Source: Arachidicoccus rhizosphaerae
Lineage (GTDB): Bacteria; Bacteroidota; Bacteroidia; Chitinophagales; Chitinophagaceae
Assembly: GCF_900107765.1 (NCBI RefSeq)
Contig: NZ_FNQY01000004.1
Location: forward strand, 62,001-126,000
Direction: 5' to 3'
Length of the DNA stretch: 64,000 nt
This document shows positions 17,644 through 27,225 of this stretch, one piece after another; within the stretch, counting starts at the first letter, position 1, and each line of letters starts with the position of its first letter. The notes under the pieces were generated by a model. That model made no database searches and was not told the DNA's origin. It worked only from the letters and a program-made list of their open reading frames with translations. Position numbers and translations under genes: made by a program.

Positions 17644-18534
17644 ATGTATTATTTAGTATACGGTTTACTCTACCTGATCTCACTACTGCCCTTTCGGGTG
17701 CTGTATGGAATCAGTGACCTGGCTGCCTTTATCCTGCACCGCATTATCCGTTACAGAAAACCCGTTGTTTTACATAATCTTCAGATTGCCTTTCCGGAAA
17801 AGACAGCGCCGGAGCGAAAAGCGATTGCAGAACAGTTCTATTACCGGTTTACGGATAATTTTGTGGAGCTGATCAAACTGATTTCCCTGCCTGCCAAAGC
17901 CATCCGCAGGCGGTTTCATTGTGAGGATGCCCTGCTGAAGGAACTTTATCAGCAAGGGCTCAGCGTGGATTTTGTTTTAGGCCATTTTTTTAACTGGGAA
18001 TGGTGTAATCTGGCTTATAGCTTAAATAATCCTTATACCCAGTTAGTGGTGTATGCCCATGTATCGAGCCCTGTTGCCCAGCGGCTGATGCAACGTATCC
18101 GGGTACGGTTCGGGACTGTTTTAATAGACAGTAAAAAATTCAAGGAACAGTATAAACCCTATGCCAGTGAGCGCAAGGCCTTTGTGCTGGTGGCCGATCA
18201 GAATCCCCGGTTTTTAAAAAGCGCCTACTGGCTGCCTTTTTTTGGCCGGCTGACGCCCTTTGCCAAAGGGCCGGATGCCAATTCCAGGCTCATGAATAAT
18301 GCCGTGGTGTATTGCAGCATTAAAAGAATTAAAAGAGGCTATTATACCACCAGACTCAGTTGCCTGACCAGGGCGGCCGGCCATCTGCCTAAAGGCAGCA
18401 TTACGCTGCAAACCGCAGCGCTGCTGGAAAAAACAATTGAGGAAGATCCGCCGGGTTATCTTTGGAGTCACCGCCGGTTTAAACATACTTATACACCAGA
18501 GCGGGATCAGCGTAATTTACTGACACCTGCTTAA
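17644..18534 (+). CDS. Lipid A biosynthesis-type lysophospholipid acyltransferase
   Basis: 296 residues. Resembles the LpxL/HtrB late acyltransferases of lipid A or related acyltransferases. The N-terminus is a membrane anchor (YYLVYGLLYLISLLPFRVLYGISDLAAF), and the catalytic HX4E motif is in LGHFFNWEWCNL near residue 112. A second block VADQNPRFLKSAYWLPFFGR and the later PPGYLWSHRRFKH (with the SHRR ending) are typical. It would add a secondary acyl chain to lipid A at the inner membrane; the acyl donor is unknown. Upstream TATATTTG at 17569-17576 may be its promoter. Ends 40 bp before the HAD gene. Confidence 0.9.
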   Translation: MYYLVYGLLYLISLLPFRVLYGISDLAAFILHRIIRYRKPVVLHNLQIAFPEKTAPERKAIAEQFYYRFTDNFVELIKLISLPAKAIRRRFHCEDALLKELYQQGLSVDFVLGHFFNWEWCNLAYSLNNPYTQLVVYAHVSSPVAQRLMQRIRVRFGTVLIDSKKFKEQYKPYASERKAFVLVADQNPRFLKSAYWLPFFGRLTPFAKGPDANSRLMNNAVVYCSIKRIKRGYYTTRLSCLTRAAGHLPKGSITLQTAALLEKTIEEDPPGYLWSHRRFKHTYTPERDQRNLLTPA

Positions 18535-18573
18535 CTCATACCACACAAAAAGCATTTAAAAATTAAAAAAGCT

Positions 18574-19236
18574 ATGCATTTATCTACGGTAATATTTGAT
18601 ATGGACGGCCTGCTGATTGACAGTGAACCCTTATGGAAAGAGGCTGCCCAGGAAATCTTTGCTGAATACGGCATCACGCTCTCCGACAGCCAGTACGCAA
18701 CTACCACGGGTCTCAGAACCAAGGAGTTTGTGGAGTGGTGGCTATCCAGACACCAGATTACAGCAACCGAATACGACAATGCAGAAGCTAAAATCCTGGC
18801 TGCCGTAATGGATAAGGTGGATAAAAGAGGCCTTGTGATGCCGGGGGTCAATCATATTTTTGAATTTTTCAGCAGCCTGAATTTTAAAATAGGCATCGCC
18901 TCTTCTTCTTCCCTCCCGTTGATTCACCTGGTAGTCAATAAATTAGGGATCGGCAAATACCTGCACGCCATTGCCTCGGCCGGAGACCTGCCCCATGGCA
19001 AACCCCATCCGCAGGTCTATCTGAACTGTGCCAGGACCCTGGAGACCCCGCCTACCAGCTGCATTTGTTTTGAGGATTCTTTTAATGGGATGATCGCCGT
19101 TAAGGCCGCCAGAATGCGCTGTGTCATTGTTCCCGGACCGGAACATTACAAGGAAGAAAGATGGGCAGCCGCCGACCTTAAATTGTCTTCTTTACAGAAT
19201 TTCAATCAGTTACACTTGAATCTTTTAGATAATTAA
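18574..19236 (+). CDS. HAD phosphatase, hexitol/2-deoxyglucose-6-phosphate type (HxpB-like)
   Basis: 220 residues. Catalytic nucleophile block FDMDGLLIDSEPLW (Asp9, Asp11), motif II serine in IASSSSLPL, motif III Lys in GKPHPQVYL and motif IV CFEDSFNGMIAVKAARM are all present, with a C1 helical cap. Closest in style to HxpB/YniC, which removes phosphate from sugar or hexitol phosphates; beta-phosphoglucomutase is the alternative, but the cap lacks an obvious mutase pattern. It lies 39 bp after the acyltransferase gene and may be cotranscribed. Confidence 0.88.
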   Translation: MHLSTVIFDMDGLLIDSEPLWKEAAQEIFAEYGITLSDSQYATTTGLRTKEFVEWWLSRHQITATEYDNAEAKILAAVMDKVDKRGLVMPGVNHIFEFFSSLNFKIGIASSSSLPLIHLVVNKLGIGKYLHAIASAGDLPHGKPHPQVYLNCARTLETPPTSCICFEDSFNGMIAVKAARMRCVIVPGPEHYKEERWAAADLKLSSLQNFNQLHLNLLDN

Positions 19237-19415
19237 CAAACAGCATGATAATCAGCAGGATGTTAAATCCTTATTTTGGCAAAAAACGTTTCCCAATTGC
19301 CCGATTTTTCCCAAAATCTACTTACATTTAACCTCTAGGCCGGGTTCAGGGTAGGTTTCCAGTAAGCATTCTCTGCCCATAATTTTATTAGATTGATCAA
19401 TTAAAAACTAAAAAG

Positions 19416-19622
19416 ATGGACACTTCAAAATTCATTAAGGCTTATTGTCTGAAAACAAAAGAAAAGAACGTACCCATGCACAATGCAGTAGTTTCAAAGA
19501 CGGCCAGAGGCGGTTATATCGCAAAAGGCGATGACGGCAAAGGCAATAAAATGAGTGCGATCCTAAGTGAAACCAACGCGCTGAAAGCAATAGCTGACGG
19601 AGTGGCTAAAAAAGATTTCTAG
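19416..19622 (+). CDS. Small DUF5679-like protein without zinc-ribbon cysteines
   Basis: 68 residues from ATG 19416. The start AYCLKTKEKNVPMHNAVV and the later GYIAKGDDGKGNKMSAIL track the DUF5679 pattern (YCVKCK...PATKG.CPVCGTKMFRI), but the CxxC positions are Thr and Asp/Gly, so a zinc ribbon cannot form. The protein is very basic with a short C-terminal helix; it could bind nucleic acid. It is probably monocistronic, with a terminator at 19746-19789. The family link is by eye and tentative; the gene itself looks real (conserved-style codon use, terminator). Confidence 0.6.
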   Translation: MDTSKFIKAYCLKTKEKNVPMHNAVVSKTARGGYIAKGDDGKGNKMSAILSETNALKAIADGVAKKDF

Positions 19623-19745
19623 TTTATATTAACGTATAAACCGAAGTCAACCATAAGGTTAACTTATTTCAGGTGAGTGTCTTTACCACCGGGTTCAACC
19701 ATACTACAGACACTTCGCCTTATAACGGGAACAGAAAAAACTGAA

Positions 19746-19789
19746 CAGATTCTGATAAAGCACCGGCTTTAATCAGGATCTGTTTTTTT
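19746..19789 (+). terminator. Terminator after the small DUF5679-like gene
   Basis: CAGATTCTGATAAAGC pairs with GCTTTAATCAGGATCTG with one bulge and one G-T pair, then seven T. Confidence 0.75.
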
Positions 19790-19813
19790 ATTTTCACAAA
19801 ACGAGTCATAAAA

Positions 19814-19845
19814 TTTGGCATTTAACCTTAAGCCTTTTACATTTG
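19814..19845 (+). promoter_or_regulatory. SRP RNA promoter (-33/-7)
   Basis: TTTG at 19814-19817, a 20-nt spacer and TACATTTG at 19838-19845. The predicted transcription start falls at the 5' end of the RNA (19851). Confidence 0.8.
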
Positions 19846-19850
19846 CACCC

Positions 19851-19945
19851 GGCAGGTCTCACACGGCCAGCTCCTACTGAACCCTCCCAGGGCCGGAAGG
19901 CAGCAAGAGTAGGTGGTCGTAGCGGCGCGATGTGAGTAGCCTGCC
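19851..19945 (+). ncRNA. ffs: Small SRP RNA (4.5S)
   Basis: The apical domain signature GGGCCGGAAGGCAGCAAG is present, with the tetraloop-side GGAAGGCAGCA motif that binds Ffh. The ends GGCAGG and CCTGCC pair, and the intervening arms close into one long hairpin of about 95 nt. A T-rich run follows (TTCTTTTT). The RNA is part of the signal recognition particle for co-translational membrane targeting. Confidence 0.93.
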
Positions 19946-20201
19946 TTCTTTTTCCCCAATACTTATTTTTTGAAGGCAGTCTGGTTAACGGATGAATTGT
20001 CAAGCAAATATGCCTGACGCATTCCTCTTATATATCCTACTTCCAAGCTTTATTTAGGCAGATGATCAAGCCCGGCAGGTGAAAATCTGAAGGTTTAACC
20101 GGCTGCAGACCATACCAGCCCGCAATTATTCAATGGCTAAGCGCCAATATCAACTAAATGCAAATTTTTTATACTTATTAATTCTAATTTTAATTTTTGC
20201 G
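19946..20201. other. Intergenic stretch between ffs and fsa
   Basis: About 256 bp before the fsa promoter, AT-rich towards the right, with no ORF or conserved RNA seen. Confidence 0.3.
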
Positions 20202-20209
20202 TACCTTTG
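20202..20209 (+). promoter_or_regulatory. fsa -7 box
   Basis: TACCTTTG, an exact TAnnTTTG, 109 bp before the fsa ATG. This implies a leader of about 100 nt. The -33 region is AT-rich without a clear TTTG. Confidence 0.55.
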
Positions 20210-20318
20210 AGGGAAGATTGCGACGCACCGGTTCTCTTATGCGCCGCGCAAGACAAAACAGAGGAAAGAATAAAGAAAGATATATTTTACCAATCATTAA
20301 ACTAAAAAAAAAAGACTG

Positions 20319-20972
20319 ATGAAATTTTTTATTGACACGGCAGATCTGGAACAGATTAAGGAAGCCAATGATTTAGGTATCCTGGATGGTGTAACCACCA
20401 ACCCATCCTTAATGGCTAAAGTAGGCGTTAAGGGTCATGAAGCCGTTATTCAGCATTATAAAACCATCTGCGATATCGTAGACGGTGATATCAGCGCTGA
20501 AGTTGTATCTACTGATTTTAAAGGCATTGTAGAAGAAGGTAAAAAACTGGCCGCATTGCATAAAAATATCGTAGTAAAAGTCCCCATGATTAAAGACGGG
20601 GTAAAAGCCATCAAATGGTTTACCGACAATGGTATCCGTACCAACTGTACCCTGGTATTCTCCGCCGGGCAGGCCATTTTAGCCGCCAAGGCAGGTGCAG
20701 CCTACGTATCTCCTTTCATCGGACGTATCGATGACAGTGGCTGGGAAGGCATCAATCTGATTTCTCAGATTGCAGAAATCTACGCCGTTCAGGGATTTGA
20801 AACTGAGATCCTGGCAGCTTCCATCCGCAGCTCTAATCATATCATTCAGTGTGCTGAAGCCGGTGCAGACGTTGTCACCTCTCCATTGGAACCCATCCTG
20901 GGCTTACTGAAACACCCGCTGACAGATATCGGCCTGGCTAAGTTTCTGGAAGATGCGAAAAAATTTGCATAA
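20319..20972 (+). CDS. fsa: Transaldolase / fructose-6-phosphate aldolase family
   Basis: 217 residues, the short TalC/FSA-type of transaldolase. Starts MKFFIDTADLEQIKEAN and LDGVTTNPSLMAK; the Schiff-base lysine is in IVVKVPMIKDGVKA (VKVP, about residue 86). The later FSAGQAILAAKAGAAYVSPFIGRIDD and AASIRSSNHI blocks are typical. Acts in the pentose-phosphate pathway, moving a dihydroxyacetone unit, or cleaves fructose-6-phosphate. Sequence cannot separate the two activities. Single gene with a double terminator. Confidence 0.93.
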   Translation: MKFFIDTADLEQIKEANDLGILDGVTTNPSLMAKVGVKGHEAVIQHYKTICDIVDGDISAEVVSTDFKGIVEEGKKLAALHKNIVVKVPMIKDGVKAIKWFTDNGIRTNCTLVFSAGQAILAAKAGAAYVSPFIGRIDDSGWEGINLISQIAEIYAVQGFETEILAASIRSSNHIIQCAEAGADVVTSPLEPILGLLKHPLTDIGLAKFLEDAKKFA

Positions 20973-21005
20973 GATAAGACGCATTCAATCGTCATTATCA
21001 TACAG

Positions 21006-21058
21006 ACCCGGTTATCTGCACTCTGTTTACCAGAGCGTGGATAACCGGGTTTCTCTTT
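21006..21058 (+). terminator. fsa terminator 1
   Basis: ACCCGGTTATC pairs with GATAACCGGGT, an inner CTCTG/CAGAG stem lies in the loop, and the right side is followed by TTCTCTTT. Confidence 0.8.
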
Positions 21059-21086
21059 ACTACTGTAACGTCAGCGCTGGTGAATA

Positions 21087-21123
21087 AAAATGCCTGGTCT
21101 TAAAGTCTGACCAGGCATTTTAT
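21087..21123. terminator. Bidirectional terminator between fsa and the S41 peptidase gene
   Basis: AAAATGCCTGGTC pairs with GACCAGGCATTTT around a 9-nt loop, with A and T runs on either side, so it works for both convergent genes. Confidence 0.8.
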
Positions 21124-21154
21124 TATGCTTTATCTAAACCGGCACGGTCTTATC

Positions 21155-22945
21155 CTATTTTAACCTGAAGGTCTTTCTGACCATGGGTTTAAAATTACGT
21201 TCATTCTGGGCTTTTTCAAAGCTGTTCAAAGATTGACGCAACACTGCATTACTTTCTATTCTTCTGCTCTTAAAGCTGGTATGCAGTCCGACTCTGGAGC
21301 TCGCACCCGGCACTTTATAAGTATCATCCAGGGATTGCAATATCCTGTTCAGTGATTCATAAGGATCTTCGGATTTTGCAAAATCAGTCAGCACGTCATC
21401 ATACCCCAGGGCATCGGTTAAGAAGCCGTTGTAATAATCCCCTTCGCTATCTGCGTTTAAGGACTGGAACATGGACATATACATGGTATAATCACCCAGT
21501 CTCAGATCAAAGAATCCGACCGGTTTACCATAGGTTCTGATCTCATAGTTATTATCCGCATCTACTTCCGGCGTCTCCGCATACCAGGCGCCAACTAAAA
21601 CTACGTTATTGTAAGGCTTAAGCGCATTGATCAAAAGCTCACTGGCTGAGGCCGTTCCGCCACCTACAATGAAAAATATCCGGTTATTGGTCGTTTTAAT
21701 AGAACCGGATTTGGCGACCTTTTCCGTATTACCGCTAACGCTATAGTCAATATCCAAAGTAGTTTTGCCGCTCGGCGTTACGCCGTCATCATTATAGAGT
21801 TTCTGAGACTTCAGCACGGATTTAAGGAAGGAAGAATAGGTGGACTCATCTTTGAGGCTGTCATTGTAATTCATGGAAAACAAAGTCTTACCATCATTAC
21901 CGCTGGCGACAAAGGCATTCGCCAGGTATTCAGAAGTCTCTACAGCGCCCCCTCCATTATAGCGCAGATCCACTACTAAATCAGATACACCTGCAAATTT
22001 GGCGAGCGCTTTATCCAGCGGAGCTTTTGCGTTATCCAGTTGCGTAAATCCTTCCAGCACCAGATAACCTACTTTTATGCCGCCAGGCAGGCTGATAACA
22101 GAGTCCAGGATGACCGGATTAAAGTCATACTGCTTCTTGGTTAATTTACTAGTCGTCTCTTTTCTCTTGCCGCTTTTCGGATATAAAGAATCAACAGTCA
22201 CAATATCCAGACTTGTGCCATCCAGGATATCATTATAGTAGGTATTCAGGGCGGAGCTGGAGCTGAAGTCGTTATATCCTTTGGCTTCTCCATTCATTTT
22301 ATAAATAATATCCCCTCTTTTGAGGCCAGCTTTTTGGGCAGGAGAACCGTTATCTACATATTTCAGCACCGTAATGACCGTATCCTGATCATAGGTTCTT
22401 TCTCCATTCTTTAAAATATAATCCCCCGCACTGTCCACCGCATACGGATTGGTAAAACCAAAATGAATCCCTAAATCATTTCCATAACCATCCAGTGTAA
22501 AGGATTGGGTATTGGGTTTTACGACAAAAGAAGAATTACCACCGCCTGTATTATCAGCCGTGAGCAGCATATAAGAATATTTGGACTCTCCCTGATAATC
22601 AGAATCATATTCATAAGGTTCACTGGTTTCAGGATTTATGGGAATCTGCGTCAGGGCATAGAGTTCATTTTGCAGGCCTTTTAAAGAATCGCCGTTCTTA
22701 TAACCGGCAGGATCGAATTTTTGAAAGGTCGGCAGATCGCTATTCCACAGATAAAAGGCTTTCGCATACATATACAAAGAATCATACTTAGAATTACTAA
22801 AGGTATAATTGCCTAAATATCCATCCGTAGAGGTACTATCCGTTCCATCCCCGCTGCCATTATCGATTACTTTTTTACAGGAGAAAGAGAAACCGACCCC
22901 TACCATCAGCAATAAGCAGACTATTAATTTTCGTTGGTTGTTCAT
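21155..22945 (-). CDS. S41-family (C-terminal processing) peptidase, lipoprotein
   Basis: 596 residues. The signal peptide ends in a lipobox-like FSFSC (Cys23), so probably a membrane-anchored periplasmic or outer-membrane lipoprotein. A PDZ domain at about 195-240 (NGSPAQKAGLKRGDIIYKMNGE) precedes the S41 protease domain: DLRYNGGGAVETSEYLANAFV and the catalytic serine in FIVGGGTASASELLINALKPY. Related to Tsp/CtpA and tail-specific proteases of Bacteroidota; substrates unknown. Monocistronic, bounded downstream by a bidirectional terminator. Confidence 0.9.
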   Translation of the reverse strand: MNNQRKLIVCLLLMVGVGFSFSCKKVIDNGSGDGTDSTSTDGYLGNYTFSNSKYDSLYMYAKAFYLWNSDLPTFQKFDPAGYKNGDSLKGLQNELYALTQIPINPETSEPYEYDSDYQGESKYSYMLLTADNTGGGNSSFVVKPNTQSFTLDGYGNDLGIHFGFTNPYAVDSAGDYILKNGERTYDQDTVITVLKYVDNGSPAQKAGLKRGDIIYKMNGEAKGYNDFSSSSALNTYYNDILDGTSLDIVTVDSLYPKSGKRKETTSKLTKKQYDFNPVILDSVISLPGGIKVGYLVLEGFTQLDNAKAPLDKALAKFAGVSDLVVDLRYNGGGAVETSEYLANAFVASGNDGKTLFSMNYNDSLKDESTYSSFLKSVLKSQKLYNDDGVTPSGKTTLDIDYSVSGNTEKVAKSGSIKTTNNRIFFIVGGGTASASELLINALKPYNNVVLVGAWYAETPEVDADNNYEIRTYGKPVGFFDLRLGDYTMYMSMFQSLNADSEGDYYNGFLTDALGYDDVLTDFAKSEDPYESLNRILQSLDDTYKVPGASSRVGLHTSFKSRRIESNAVLRQSLNSFEKAQNERNFKPMVRKTFRLK

Positions 22946-23361
22946 AAATTATTGTGTGAATTGATAATTAGCCCCATGATCTGACAAAGAGCTACATTAA
23001 AGATATTGATTTTTAAGGGAATGCCCCCTTAAAATATATGAATCCCGGAAAAATCCCTATGGACAGAACAAAAACCGTGATATTTTCTGTTGGCGGATCA
23101 TGCTGCCAAAAAATAATGTGGCAAAACAACTGCTACGGCAACGGTGGTACAAATGCCCAATGCGTTCAAGCTGAGAAAAATAAATAAAAAATGAGAAAAA
23201 CAGAGAAGATAAAAGATAAAGGCAGCATCTGAAATTGCTTAAAAAAAGAAGCATTTTTCCCGCTGTGCGGTAGACCCGCCCGGATGAGCCAGGTAGCCGT
23301 TCAATGAAAGACCTATCCATTTTTGAATCTCTAAACAGACGGACTTAAACGGACTCATTTA
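22946..23361. other. Gene-free interval
   Basis: 416 bp between the S41 peptidase start and the PspC gene end. The only longer frame here has an atypical Leu/Phe/Ser-rich composition and no recognised motif. No promoter box or RNA was found. Confidence 0.3.
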
Positions 23362-23586
23362 TTAATCGGAGTATTTTAGCGGATTACGTCTGGCAAATAA
23401 AACATAACGTTTGATATTCATCCAAAAAGCCAGCACCATATAGATGATGACCGGGGAACCGAATGTCAGAAAAGAGATATAGATAAACCATAACCGTATA
23501 CGGGAACTTGCAATCCCCAGTTTAGTACCAATTGCGGCACAAACCCCGAAAGCCCGACATTCAATAAAACTTCTGAATCTGTTCAT
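23362..23586 (-). CDS. PspC-domain small membrane protein
   Basis: 74 residues. The PspC fold is recognisable: FGVCAAIGTKLGIASSRIRLWFIYISFLTFGSPVIIY, then a membrane helix ending in FWMNIKRY. This small form occurs widely in Bacteroidota. PspC-type proteins sit in the inner membrane and link to envelope stress; the regulator or partner here is not visible. ATG at 23586. Confidence 0.75.
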   Translation of the reverse strand: MNRFRSFIECRAFGVCAAIGTKLGIASSRIRLWFIYISFLTFGSPVIIYMVLAFWMNIKRYVLFARRNPLKYSD

Positions 23587-23851
23587 CTAAATTATCTTTA
23601 AACTCCTCAATGCATCCTTTAAATAAGGCCGAAATTTTTCTGTCAAAGGCAATATTTAAGCCAATCAGACGATAAGACCTCAAAAAGGACATACAAATAT
23701 ACAAAATCTCCAAAAAATTAAAAAACCGGATTATAAAACCCCATAAGCGTATAATTATCAAATAGTTTAGTTCATTAGGCGAATCAAATAAAGAAAATTA
23801 GGCATACCAAATTTTAACAGATAGAAGTTTTATATATCCATCTGTTTTCAG

Positions 23852-23859
23852 TAACTTTG
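23852..23859 (+). promoter_or_regulatory. Aconitase -7 box
   Basis: TAACTTTG, an exact TAnnTTTG, 38 bp before the aconitase ATG; a T-rich GTTTTAT lies about 20 bp further upstream. Confidence 0.6.
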
Positions 23860-23896
23860 CAACAATTTTATATCACACTATTTAAATTGTAATGTT

Positions 23897-26170
23897 ATGG
23901 CTTTTGATATTGACATGATCAAAAAGGTCTACAGTGAGCTACCTGACAGAATTGCAAAAGCACGCGCCGCTACCGGCACTCCTCTCACACTTGCTGAAAA
24001 AGTATTATACGCACACTTACACAGCGATCAACCCTTACAGAAATTCCAAAGAGCACACGATTATGTTAATTTCGCACCTGACCGTGTAGCCATGCAGGAC
24101 GCCACTGCGCAGATGGCTCTTTTACAATTTATGCAGGCCGGCCGCCCGAAAGTTGCGGTTCCGTCCACTGTACACTGTGATCACCTGATCATTGCCAAGG
24201 AAGGTGCTGAAAAAGACCTTGCTTTCGCAAAACAGGAAAGTAAAGAAGTTTATGATTTTCTGGGCTCTGTATCCAATAAATACGGCATTGGTTTCTGGCG
24301 CCCGGGCGCCGGGATCATCCACCAGGTTGTTCTGGAAAATTACGCATTCCCAGGCGGGATGATGATTGGTACAGACTCCCATACGGTAAATGCCGGCGGA
24401 CTTGGCATGATTGCCATTGGTGTTGGTGGTGCTGACGCCTGTGATGTCATGGCAGGACTTCCCTGGGAATTAAAATGGCCTAAATTAATCGGTGTTAAAC
24501 TGACCGGCAAACTGAACGGTTGGGCAGCACCTAAGGATATTATCCTGAAAGTTGCCGGTATCCTGACCGTAAAAGGCGGCACCGGTGCGATCGTTGAATA
24601 TTTTGGGGAAGGTGCTACCTCCATCAGCTGTACCGGTAAAGGTACCATCTGTAACATGGGTGCTGAAATCGGTGCGACCAACTCAACTTTTGGTTACGAC
24701 GAATCCATGGGCCGTTACCTGAGAGCTACCGGCAGAACGGAAGTAGCTGATATCGCTGACAGCATCAAAGAACACTTAACCGGTGATCCGGAAGTGTATG
24801 CTAATCCGGAACAATATTTTGATCAGGTTATAGAAATCAACCTCTCTGAACTGGAACCACACCTGAACGGACCTTTCACACCCGATCTGGCTACCCCCAT
24901 TTCTAAAATAAAAGAAGTGGCTGACGCACAGGGCTGGCCCGAAAGAGTAGAAGTCGGTCTGATTGGATCTTGTACCAACTCCTCCTATGAAGACCTCTCC
25001 CGCGCCGTTTCACTGGCCAAACAGGTTTCAGAAAAGAACCTTAAATCCAAAGCAGAATTCTTAATCAACCCGGGATCTGAACAGATTCGTTATACAGTTG
25101 AGCGTGATGGTATCCTGGATGTTTTTGAATCCATCGGCGCTAAAATCCTGACCAATGCCTGCGGACCTTGTATCGGTATGTGGGACAGAGTCGGTGCGGA
25201 GAAAAAAGAAAAGAACACCATCGTACACTCTTTCAACCGTAACTTCGCTAAAAGAGCAGATGGCAACCCCAATACATTTGCCTTTGTTGCGTCTCCGGAA
25301 CTGGTGACGGCCATCGCTATCGCGGGCGATCTGACCTTTAACCCGCTGACAGATTATCTGACAAATGAAAACGGGGAGAAAGTAAAACTCGATCCGCCTA
25401 CCGGTGATGAACTGCCTACCAAAGGCTTTGATGTAGAAGATCCGGGATATCAGGCACCAGCAGAGGACGGTTCTGCCATCCAGATCGTGGTATCTCCCGA
25501 TTCTAACCGCCTGCAGTTATTATCTCCGTTTGCCCAGTGGGAAGGCACTGACTTAAAAGGCCTCAGACTGCTGATTAAAGCAAAAGGGAAATGTACGACT
25601 GACCACATCTCCATGGCCGGCCCATGGTTGAAATTCAGAGGCCATCTGGATAATATCTCCAACAACATGCTGATTGGTGCTGTTAACTTCTTTAATGAAA
25701 AGACAGACAGCGTTAAAAATCAGCTGACCGGAGAATATGGTCCTGTTCCTGCCACACAGCGCGCCTATAAGGCTGCCGGTATCGGCACCATTGTAGTGGG
25801 AGACGAAAACTATGGCGAAGGATCCAGCAGAGAGCATGCAGCCATGGAACCCCGTCACCTGGGTGTACGTGCCATCATCGCCAAGAGTTTTGCCCGTATC
25901 CACGAGACCAACCTGAAAAAGCAAGGGATGCTGGGTCTGACCTTCCAGGATAAAAACGATTATGATAAAATCCAGGAAGATGATGTGATTGATATCCTTG
26001 GTTTAACCACTTTCACTCCGGAAAAACCACTGACCATTGTATTACATCATGCAGACGGCACTACTGAGCAGTTTGAGGTCAATCACACCTATAATGAACA
26101 ACAGATAGAGTGGTTCAGACATGGCGCTGCACTGAACATCATCCGTAAGAGCTTTGAACAGAAAAACTAA
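23897..26170 (+). CDS. acnA: Aconitate hydratase
   Basis: 757 residues, mitochondrial-type aconitase. Isomerises citrate to isocitrate through cis-aconitate in the TCA cycle, using a [4Fe-4S] cluster. The iron ligands lie in [12 protein letters not shown] and [14 protein letters not shown]. The swivel domain carries [18 protein letters not shown]. The start ATG at 23897 is preceded by an AT-rich leader and a clear -7 box. Single gene with its own promoter and terminator. The symbol is by family; some groups call this acn. Confidence 0.95.
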   Translation: MAFDIDMIKKVYSELPDRIAKARAATGTPLTLAEKVLYAHLHSDQPLQKFQRAHDYVNFAPDRVAMQDATAQMALLQFMQAGRPKVAVPSTVHCDHLIIAKEGAEKDLAFAKQESKEVYDFLGSVSNKYGIGFWRPGAGIIHQVVLENYAFPGGMMIGTDSHTVNAGGLGMIAIGVGGADACDVMAGLPWELKWPKLIGVKLTGKLNGWAAPKDIILKVAGILTVKGGTGAIVEYFGEGATSISCTGKGTICNMGAEIGATNSTFGYDESMGRYLRATGRTEVADIADSIKEHLTGDPEVYANPEQYFDQVIEINLSELEPHLNGPFTPDLATPISKIKEVADAQGWPERVEVGLIGSCTNSSYEDLSRAVSLAKQVSEKNLKSKAEFLINPGSEQIRYTVERDGILDVFESIGAKILTNACGPCIGMWDRVGAEKKEKNTIVHSFNRNFAKRADGNPNTFAFVASPELVTAIAIAGDLTFNPLTDYLTNENGEKVKLDPPTGDELPTKGFDVEDPGYQAPAEDGSAIQIVVSPDSNRLQLLSPFAQWEGTDLKGLRLLIKAKGKCTTDHISMAGPWLKFRGHLDNISNNMLIGAVNFFNEKTDSVKNQLTGEYGPVPATQRAYKAAGIGTIVVGDENYGEGSSREHAAMEPRHLGVRAIIAKSFARIHETNLKKQGMLGLTFQDKNDYDKIQEDDVIDILGLTTFTPEKPLTIVLHHADGTTEQFEVNHTYNEQQIEWFRHGAALNIIRKSFEQKN

Positions 26171-26215
26171 TCAAGGCTTATCATAGCGCAAAAAGCGTTC
26201 ACGCTTTAATTATAC

Positions 26216-26270
26216 AAATCCGGTCTGCCGAAAACAATTTGATTGTTTTACCGGCAGACCGGATTTTTTT
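26216..26270 (+). terminator. Aconitase terminator
   Basis: AATCCGGTCTGCCG pairs with CGGCAGACCGGATT, with a nested AAAACAAT/ATTGTTTT stem, followed by seven T. Confidence 0.9.
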
Positions 26271-26443
26271 ATCCATGAGTACCATCATCTAAGCAGTGAT
26301 TTCATGGCAATTTATGACTGAGTGGCTGCTACGGATTAAAGACGGGCGAACCAGGAAAAATTCAGTACTTTTAAACTTAAAAACACGGAATTACTGGTCC
26401 CGTATAAGACAGCCAATATCCTCACCCCAAAAACAGACGCCCC

Positions 26444-27025
26444 ATGCATCCATTACTTCAAGAAAACCTGTTAAGCAATATTTATCTCACACAGGATGAA
26501 CTGGAAAGAATAGATGGGCTATTTCAACTAAGGAGCCTGAAAAAAAAGCATTATTTACTGCAGGAAGGGGAGATCAGTCAGGGCGTGGCTTTTGTCCTTT
26601 CAGGACTACTGCGCAGCTATAAGTTAGATAGCCATGGCTTTGAACATGTCATTCAATTTGCGCCGGCCAGCTGGTGGATGACCGATATGAAAAGCAGTAG
26701 CAGGCAGGAGCCGGCGGAGCTTTTTATTGAGGCGCTGGAACCTACCGAATACCTATTTATCACTAAATCAAAACTGGATTATGCCTTTAAGGAATTCCCC
26801 AAACTGGAAAGGCATTTTCGCATACTGGCAGAAAACGCTGTGATGGCCTACCAGCAAAGACTGATTGGCAACCTGAGTCAGCCGGCCATCGAAAGATTTG
26901 CCAATTTTTGCCAGCTCTACCCCACCCTTACCCAATCGTTGCCACATAAGCAGATTGCGTCATTTATCGGGGTTACTCCTGAGTTTTTCTCCAAAATGAT
27001 CAATAATACCCCGCTTCCGGGATAG
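26444..27025 (+). CDS. Crp/Fnr-family transcriptional regulator
   Basis: 193 residues. The cyclic-nucleotide-binding fold is present (LQEGEISQGVAFVLSGLLRSYKLD, then SWWMTDMKS), followed by the dimerisation helix and a short winged-helix ending LPHKQIASFIGVTPEFFSKMIN. The usual last part of the wing (for example a run like IRKQ after LSR) is missing and the protein ends NTPLPG, so it may be slightly truncated. A palindrome at 27138-27170 lies just downstream, in front of the next promoter, and is a likely site for this protein. Effector unknown. Confidence 0.85.
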   Translation: MHPLLQENLLSNIYLTQDELERIDGLFQLRSLKKKHYLLQEGEISQGVAFVLSGLLRSYKLDSHGFEHVIQFAPASWWMTDMKSSSRQEPAELFIEALEPTEYLFITKSKLDYAFKEFPKLERHFRILAENAVMAYQQRLIGNLSQPAIERFANFCQLYPTLTQSLPHKQIASFIGVTPEFFSKMINNTPLPG

Positions 27026-27137
27026 ACTTCACCTATCCTGCTTTTAAAATGGCCCGAAGCCTCCACTTCGAGCCGGATGCCCATTTTTTAAACAATCCAT
27101 TAAAAAACTTATAATCAATTATTTACAAAAATCACTT

Positions 27138-27170
27138 AACCTGGATTAAGCCATTTCCTTAATCTGGGTT
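27138..27170. promoter_or_regulatory. Palindromic operator candidate for the Crp/Fnr regulator
   Basis: AACCTGGATTAAG, 7-nt spacer CCATTTC, CTTAATCTGGGTT; 11 of 13 positions pair. The centre is about 55 bp upstream of the predicted start of transcription, a position typical of Crp-type activator binding. It follows the regulator gene by 112 bp. Confidence 0.6.
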
Positions 27171-27171
27171 A

Positions 27172-27202
27172 TTGGGCACTTATTTTGCCATAACGAACTT
27201 TG
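27172..27202 (+). promoter_or_regulatory. Promoter of the pseudo-receiver/pirin unit
   Basis: TTGG at 27172-27175, spacer of 19 nt, GAACTTTG at 27195-27202 (one mismatch to TAnnTTTG). It directly follows the palindrome. Confidence 0.5.
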
Positions 27203-27225
27203 TATTGTCAAAAAAAGGAGTAATT

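Noticed and set aside
23057-23320. An 87-codon minus-strand frame between the S41 peptidase and PspC genes
   Set aside because: Leu/Phe/Ser-rich, no family pattern, and not placed by any promoter or terminator.
23561-23761. A 66-codon minus-strand frame overlapping the PspC gene start
   Set aside because: Overlaps PspC by 26 bp and has no recognisable motif; probably chance.
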